35,577 nt of DNA from Paracoccaceae bacterium (lineage in GTDB: Bacteria; Pseudomonadota; Alphaproteobacteria; Rhodobacterales; Rhodobacteraceae), in the NCBI GenBank assembly GCA_014879735.1, contig JACSRN010000087.1, forward strand, positions 1-35,577, read 5' to 3'. Below are positions 32,077 through 35,577 of the stretch, in pieces. The translations under genes and the position numbers were made by a program. Position 1 is the stretch's first letter; each line of letters starts with the position of its first letter. The notes beneath the pieces were generated by a model that saw only the letters and a program-made list of their open reading frames with translations, made no database searches and had not been told where the DNA came from.

Positions 32077-33078
32077 TCAGGCCGATTTTTGGATTTCAGC
32101 CAGCATGGCGAGAAGCCTGTCGGGCGTTCGGAACCTGCCTTTCGGAACGCTTGGCGGGGCATTGACAGCCAGGATGGCGAGCTTTTCGGCGGGATCGACG
32201 CGCAGATAGGCTTCAGTGCTTTGCAGGCTGGCGTGACCAAGCCAGAGCGAGACCTTGCGGATGTCGCCCGTCGCTTCCAGCGTATGCATGGCACAACTGT
32301 GGCGCAGCACATGCGGCGTCACCCGTTTTTCCGACAGGGAGGGCCGCTTCTTTGCCGCTGCAGCAACATGCACCGCGAGCCGCTGGGCAAAGCCGTCGCG
32401 GCTCAGAGACTGGCCATCCCGACTGACGAACAGTTCCTTCGCCTGCACGGGCGGTCGCACGGCAAGCCAGGCCCGAAGGACGGTCCGGGTCTCTTGCCAA
32501 AGCGGCAGCACCCGTTCGCGCCGCCCCTTGCCGAGGACCCTCACCATCGCAAGCGACCGATCCGGGAAGTCGCCGATCTGCACGGCGAGAAGTTCGGACA
32601 CCCGCAGTCCCGCAGCATAGGTCAGATGCAGCATGGCCCTGTCCCTGAGGCCGACCACGGTCGTGCAATCGGGGGCCGCCAGAAGCGCGTTGATCTCGTC
32701 GCGGGTGAGGTAGTCGATCAGCGCCTTGTCGGTCTTCTTCATCGGCAATGACCGAATCCGGAGGGCCTGTTCGAGGCAGGCGGGAACTCTGTATTCCAGA
32801 TAGCGGAAGAACGACCTTATGGCCGCGAACCGGGCATTGCGGGATCGCGCCGTGTTGCCGCGTTCCTGCTCGACATGGGTCAGGAAGCCGAGGATCAGGT
32901 CCGGGTCGAGATCTTCGATGGTCAGATCGGTTGGGCGCCGATCGAGGCGCTCGGCCGCGTAGCGCAGCAGCAGGCCGAAAGTGCTGGCATAGGCCGCCAC
33001 TGTATGGCGGCTGGCGTTACGCTCGCGCGGCAGATGCTCGCGGAGGAAGGAGGCTAGGGACGGCGAAAGCACGGTCAT
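32077..33078 (-). CDS. ritC: Tyrosine recombinase, third gene of the RIT trio
   Basis: This 333-residue XerC/D-like recombinase has an N-terminal SAM-like DNA-binding domain (LPRERNASRHTVAAYASTFG) and a full catalytic set: Arg in LTYAAGLRVSELL, His-x-x-Arg in TPHVLRHSCAMH, His in LWLGHASLQS and the nucleophile Tyr in TEAYLRV. Its ATG overlaps the preceding stop by four bases (ATGA), so it is made together with its partners. RIT recombinases are thought to act jointly on the element ends; individual roles are not established. Confidence 0.92.
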   Translation of the reverse strand: MTVLSPSLASFLREHLPRERNASRHTVAAYASTFGLLLRYAAERLDRRPTDLTIEDLDPDLILGFLTHVEQERGNTARSRNARFAAIRSFFRYLEYRVPACLEQALRIRSLPMKKTDKALIDYLTRDEINALLAAPDCTTVVGLRDRAMLHLTYAAGLRVSELLAVQIGDFPDRSLAMVRVLGKGRRERVLPLWQETRTVLRAWLAVRPPVQAKELFVSRDGQSLSRDGFAQRLAVHVAAAAKKRPSLSEKRVTPHVLRHSCAMHTLEATGDIRKVSLWLGHASLQSTEAYLRVDPAEKLAILAVNAPPSVPKGRFRTPDRLLAMLAEIQKSA

Positions 33079-33992
33079 GTCCGGCCCTCCACAAACAGGG
33101 ACTCGCCGGCGGCCGCGATGGAATGCATCAGCACGGGCGTCGCCTCCAGATACCAATAGGTGTGCGCCATGCTGGTGTGGCCGAGATAGGTACTGAGCCC
33201 GGCCATGTGATGGGCGACGGCCCGACGGTCATGCAGGCAACCTTCCAGCGAGCGGACGGCGAAACTGTGTCGCAGGTCGTGGAGCCGGGGACCGGGGCTG
33301 TGGCGATCATGGGGTCGCATGCCGAGGTTCCGCGCGATCTCGACAAAGACAACGTGGGCGCGGACTTTGCTCGGGGCCTTTCCGGAGCAGAGCACGAAGA
33401 AATCCTCGCCTTTTGCACACAGTCTTTGGCGAATGGCGGTGTATTCGGCCAGTGCTGCGCGGGTCGAGGCATGGATCGGCAGCAAACGGCTTTTGCCGAA
33501 TTTGCCGTGCCGGATGGTGAGGCCATCGGAACCGATGTCACCCGGCCGCAGCGCGAGCGCCTCGGAAACGCGCATGCCGGTCGCCGCTAGGAGGCCGAAG
33601 AGGTAGTGGAAGGTGTAGGGGCTGATCGAGCCCTTGGGTCCGAGATCGAGGGCCGCAGCAAGGATGGCCCTGATCTGGGCGAGCTCAAGCAGGTGCGGTG
33701 CCGGGCGCGGGCGTTTGCCGCGACCGAACGCGCCGACCGGTGGCACTTCATGGTAAGGATCCTCGGCATTGAGGAAGGCCGCCAAGCGCCGGACAGTGTC
33801 GTAACAGGTTCTGGCCCGGCTGGGAGACGACGCCATTGCGCACCAGTCATGGATGCGAGCGACGCGGACGTGGTCGTCGCCATATGCCTCGGCGTATCGG
33901 GCATAGAGATGCAGGGTTCGGCTCTGCTCGGCAAAATTGCGCCCGAGCCGGCGATAGATCGCCACATAACGGGCAACGTCATCGCTCAGCAT
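33075..33992 (-). CDS. ritB: Tyrosine recombinase, second gene of the RIT trio
   Basis: This 305-residue phage-integrase-family protein has Arg in LLAATGMRVSEAL, His-x-x-Arg in LHDLRHSFAVRSL, His in YLGHTSMAHT and Tyr in the following TYWYLEA. The ATG at 33992 lies within the last codons of the upstream recombinase (7-bp overlap), and the stop overlaps the next start by 4 bp. This tight coupling indicates fixed stoichiometry of the trio. Confidence 0.92.
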   Translation of the reverse strand: MLSDDVARYVAIYRRLGRNFAEQSRTLHLYARYAEAYGDDHVRVARIHDWCAMASSPSRARTCYDTVRRLAAFLNAEDPYHEVPPVGAFGRGKRPRPAPHLLELAQIRAILAAALDLGPKGSISPYTFHYLFGLLAATGMRVSEALALRPGDIGSDGLTIRHGKFGKSRLLPIHASTRAALAEYTAIRQRLCAKGEDFFVLCSGKAPSKVRAHVVFVEIARNLGMRPHDRHSPGPRLHDLRHSFAVRSLEGCLHDRRAVAHHMAGLSTYLGHTSMAHTYWYLEATPVLMHSIAAAGESLFVEGRT

Positions 33993-35524
33993 GCCAGATC
34001 TCCCGGCCAGGGCTGGGCGATCATCTGCAGCATCGGAATGTCGACCTTGGCATAGACGGTGGTTGTGTCGGGCGAGCGGTGGCGCAGGACAGCGCCGACG
34101 GCCTCGAGGCCTGCACCCTCGCGCAAGAGCCGGGTTGCAAGGGAATGGCGGAACATGTGGGCGCCCGATGGCACGCCCCTTATGCCGGCGCGCACCAGAT
34201 GCCGGGCCAGGATCCCCGATATCTCCGATGACGAGGCAAAGGGCGTGAACGGCGCTCCGAGACGCAGAAATAGCCGCTCTTCGGCGATGACCGGCCGGAC
34301 CTCATCCAGATAGGCCGCAACCGCGTCCCCGGCATCCTGTGGCAGAGGCAGCCGGATACTGCGTCGTCCCTTGCCATGGAGCCGCAGAAGCCCTTGTCGC
34401 CAGTCGATATCGGTGATCCGCATCAGCCAGATATCGCTCGCCCGCAGCCCGAGGCGGGCCAAGAGCAGAATGATGGCCCGGTCTCTGATCCGTGCCGGGG
34501 TGTCGGCGCTGCAGGCCGCGACGATCCGCTCGATCGTCGCGGGATCGGCATATCGCGGAAGAACCGACAGTCGGTAAGGCGTCACGTATGGCACAGCGTG
34601 CTGCAGTTCGGGACGGCAACGGCCATTGGCGGCCTGAAACCGAAGAAACGCGCGCAAGACCGTCGCCACCTTGCCCACCGAGGCCCGGGCAAAATGCGGA
34701 GGTTGGTCGAGAACGATCCGCCGGAGGGTGGCGACATCGTAGCAAGACGGATCGGACCCGAGGTCAGGCAGGAACCGGGCGGTGATGAAGACATAGTTCT
34801 CGATTGTCCTCTCCGTCGCGCCGCGATGCTGACGAAGCCAATCGCCGAAAGCTTGCGCAACGGGGTCGCGGCCTGGCGCTATGACGGGCCGCGCCACGAC
34901 ACCGCGGTCCCTTAAGAATGCGATGAACCGGGTCGCGCCGAGCCGCCGCCGCTGAATGCCGGTCCTTGCGATGGTCCCATGCTTGCGGCCTTCTCCACAG
35001 CCACAGTCGTGGCGGACAAATCGCTCGACGACCGATGCGTCCACCTCGTGCCAACCGATCCGCGAGGCGCGCAACCACAGTCCGAAATGCTCCGCAACCG
35101 AGTGCAGCCGCCGTTGCGACCAACGGTTGTACCCGCTCGACGCAAGGCGCTCCCCATAGCGGCGCAGATGCTGGCCCATGTCCGCCACGTCCTTGACGAC
35201 GGCTATGTCACCCCGGTCTTCCAGAAACCGGACGAAGCGCCTGACACGGTTGACGTAATAGGGATCGCGAACTTGGTCGGCGCTGTAGCGCTGGCAGGAG
35301 CAGTCATGGTCGGCAAAGCGCTGAATGACCGACTGGTCGACATCGACGATCGGAATCTTGCTGATCTCAAGCCAGTGCAGGAAATGCCGGGCGGCGCTGC
35401 TGTAGGTCACAAAAGCTGCTGTCCAATGCATCGGCTCGAGAAAGGCGCGGACAGTGTCTTCAGCCGAAAAGCAGCGCGTGGACTGCTGAGCCGCCGCAAG
35501 CGGCATTTGGGTATCGTCGGTCAT
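33986..35524 (-). CDS. ritA: Tyrosine recombinase, first gene of the RIT trio
   Basis: The largest of the trio, 512 residues. Its long N-terminal region (1-230) contains cysteine/histidine-bearing repeats of the form FADHDCSC and FVRHDCGCGEGRKHG, probably extra DNA-binding segments. The catalytic domain has Arg in LLARLGLRASDIW, His-x-x-Arg in HMFRHSLATRLL, His (LRHRSPDTTT) and Tyr in VYAKVD. The ATG at 35524 follows CGAGGGAAGACC; further upstream the frame only translates the terminal repeat. The element's right-end hairpin (35531-35556) lies just before the ribosome site and could regulate expression. Confidence 0.92.
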   Translation of the reverse strand: MTDDTQMPLAAAQQSTRCFSAEDTVRAFLEPMHWTAAFVTYSSAARHFLHWLEISKIPIVDVDQSVIQRFADHDCSCQRYSADQVRDPYYVNRVRRFVRFLEDRGDIAVVKDVADMGQHLRRYGERLASSGYNRWSQRRLHSVAEHFGLWLRASRIGWHEVDASVVERFVRHDCGCGEGRKHGTIARTGIQRRRLGATRFIAFLRDRGVVARPVIAPGRDPVAQAFGDWLRQHRGATERTIENYVFITARFLPDLGSDPSCYDVATLRRIVLDQPPHFARASVGKVATVLRAFLRFQAANGRCRPELQHAVPYVTPYRLSVLPRYADPATIERIVAACSADTPARIRDRAIILLLARLGLRASDIWLMRITDIDWRQGLLRLHGKGRRSIRLPLPQDAGDAVAAYLDEVRPVIAEERLFLRLGAPFTPFASSSEISGILARHLVRAGIRGVPSGAHMFRHSLATRLLREGAGLEAVGAVLRHRSPDTTTVYAKVDIPMLQMIAQPWPGDLAC

Positions 35525-35530
35525 GGTCTT

Positions 35531-35577
35531 CCCTCGGGTTAGTGTAACCCGAGGGACTGTAATTATGCCGAGCAACC
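35531..35577 (-). repeat. RIT terminal inverted repeat, right (cut by window edge)
   Basis: Read on the minus strand from the window edge it starts ggttgctcggcataattaca, like the left repeat. It contains the hairpin ccctcgggtta / taacccgaggg with a three-base loop. The window stops exactly where the left copy begins to match, so the sequence or contig may break at this repeat. Confidence 0.82.

Larger units (their letters stand above)
31921..35577 (-). mobile_element. RIT element (recombinases in trio); right end outside window
   Basis: Three tyrosine recombinase genes in the same direction overlap by 7 and 4 bp, the hallmark of RIT elements. They are flanked by inverted repeats that match over more than 30 bases: 32016-32061 against 35531-35577. 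Each repeat carries an internal hairpin. The element interrupts the DUF932 gene. If symmetrical, about 95 more bases belong to it beyond the window edge. No cargo gene is seen. Confidence 0.88.

Noticed and set aside
30829-32751. A single 640-codon open frame starting in the DUF932 gene
   Set aside because: Beyond about 31920 it runs through RIT end repeats and then antisense to the ritC recombinase; the open frame there is a by-product of high GC content. Annotated as a truncated gene instead.

Overview
The window looks like one end of a large, GC-rich plasmid or plasmid contig from an alphaproteobacterium, most likely a Rhodobacterales (Paracoccus/Rhodobacter/Roseobacter type). This is inferred from a complete repABC replicon, an HvrA-type H-NS protein and backbone genes of the style common on plasmids of that order. 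No rRNA, tRNA or CRISPR array was seen.

Layout. (1) 1-4.8 kb: the tail of a probable serine recombinase, a vapBC toxin-antitoxin pair with a palindromic operator, then repA-repB-repC. A candidate antisense ctRNA lies in the repB-repC gap, an AT-rich origin candidate lies inside repC, and two copies of a perfect 16-bp palindrome (parS candidates) follow repC. (2) 4.8-9.6 kb: plasmid backbone with a 723-aa ParB-like protein and a hypothetical gene broken near its 3' end by an IS1111-type IS110-family element. That element has 13-bp subterminal inverted repeats and a long non-coding right end that should encode its guide (seek/bridge) RNA. A small hypothetical gene follows. (3) 10.2-25.9 kb: a catabolic island with what reads as a full route from cyclohexanol/cyclohexanone to central metabolism. 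(4) 26.0-27.9 kb: an IS5-family remnant and an intact IS1182-family element with 20-bp terminal repeats. (5) 27.9-31.9 kb: backbone again (H-NS-like protein, SSB, a divergent pair of unknown genes, one with a HEPN-like C-terminus, and a DUF932 gene). (6) 31.9-35.6 kb: a RIT element (three overlapping tyrosine recombinase genes) that has cut the DUF932 gene. The window ends inside its right terminal repeat.

How the catabolic genes fit together (reaction order inferred from families). SDR alcohol dehydrogenase (ChnA-like): cyclohexanol to cyclohexanone. Baeyer-Villiger monooxygenase (ChnB): to epsilon-caprolactone. HSL-family hydrolase (ChnC-like): to 6-hydroxyhexanoate. Iron-type alcohol dehydrogenase: to 6-oxohexanoate. 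Aldehyde dehydrogenase (ChnE-like): to adipate. Class III CoA-transferase: to adipyl-CoA. Acyl-CoA dehydrogenase with a dedicated ETF: to the enoyl-CoA. FadB-like bifunctional protein: to 3-oxoadipyl-CoA. PcaF-like thiolase: to succinyl-CoA plus acetyl-CoA. The genes form two divergent operons. The minus-strand operon is aldh-fadB-chnC-chnB-chnA-etfB-etfA-pcaF and the plus-strand operon is iclR-acd-adh-caiB-araC. Overlapping divergent promoters and an IclR-type palindrome lie between them. Strong hairpins sit in four successive gaps of the minus-strand operon.

The backbone genes on either side (ParB-like at 4.9 kb, DUF932 at 30.8 kb) share a conserved leader just before their start codons. 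This suggests the island and its insertion sequences landed inside a formerly contiguous backbone module.
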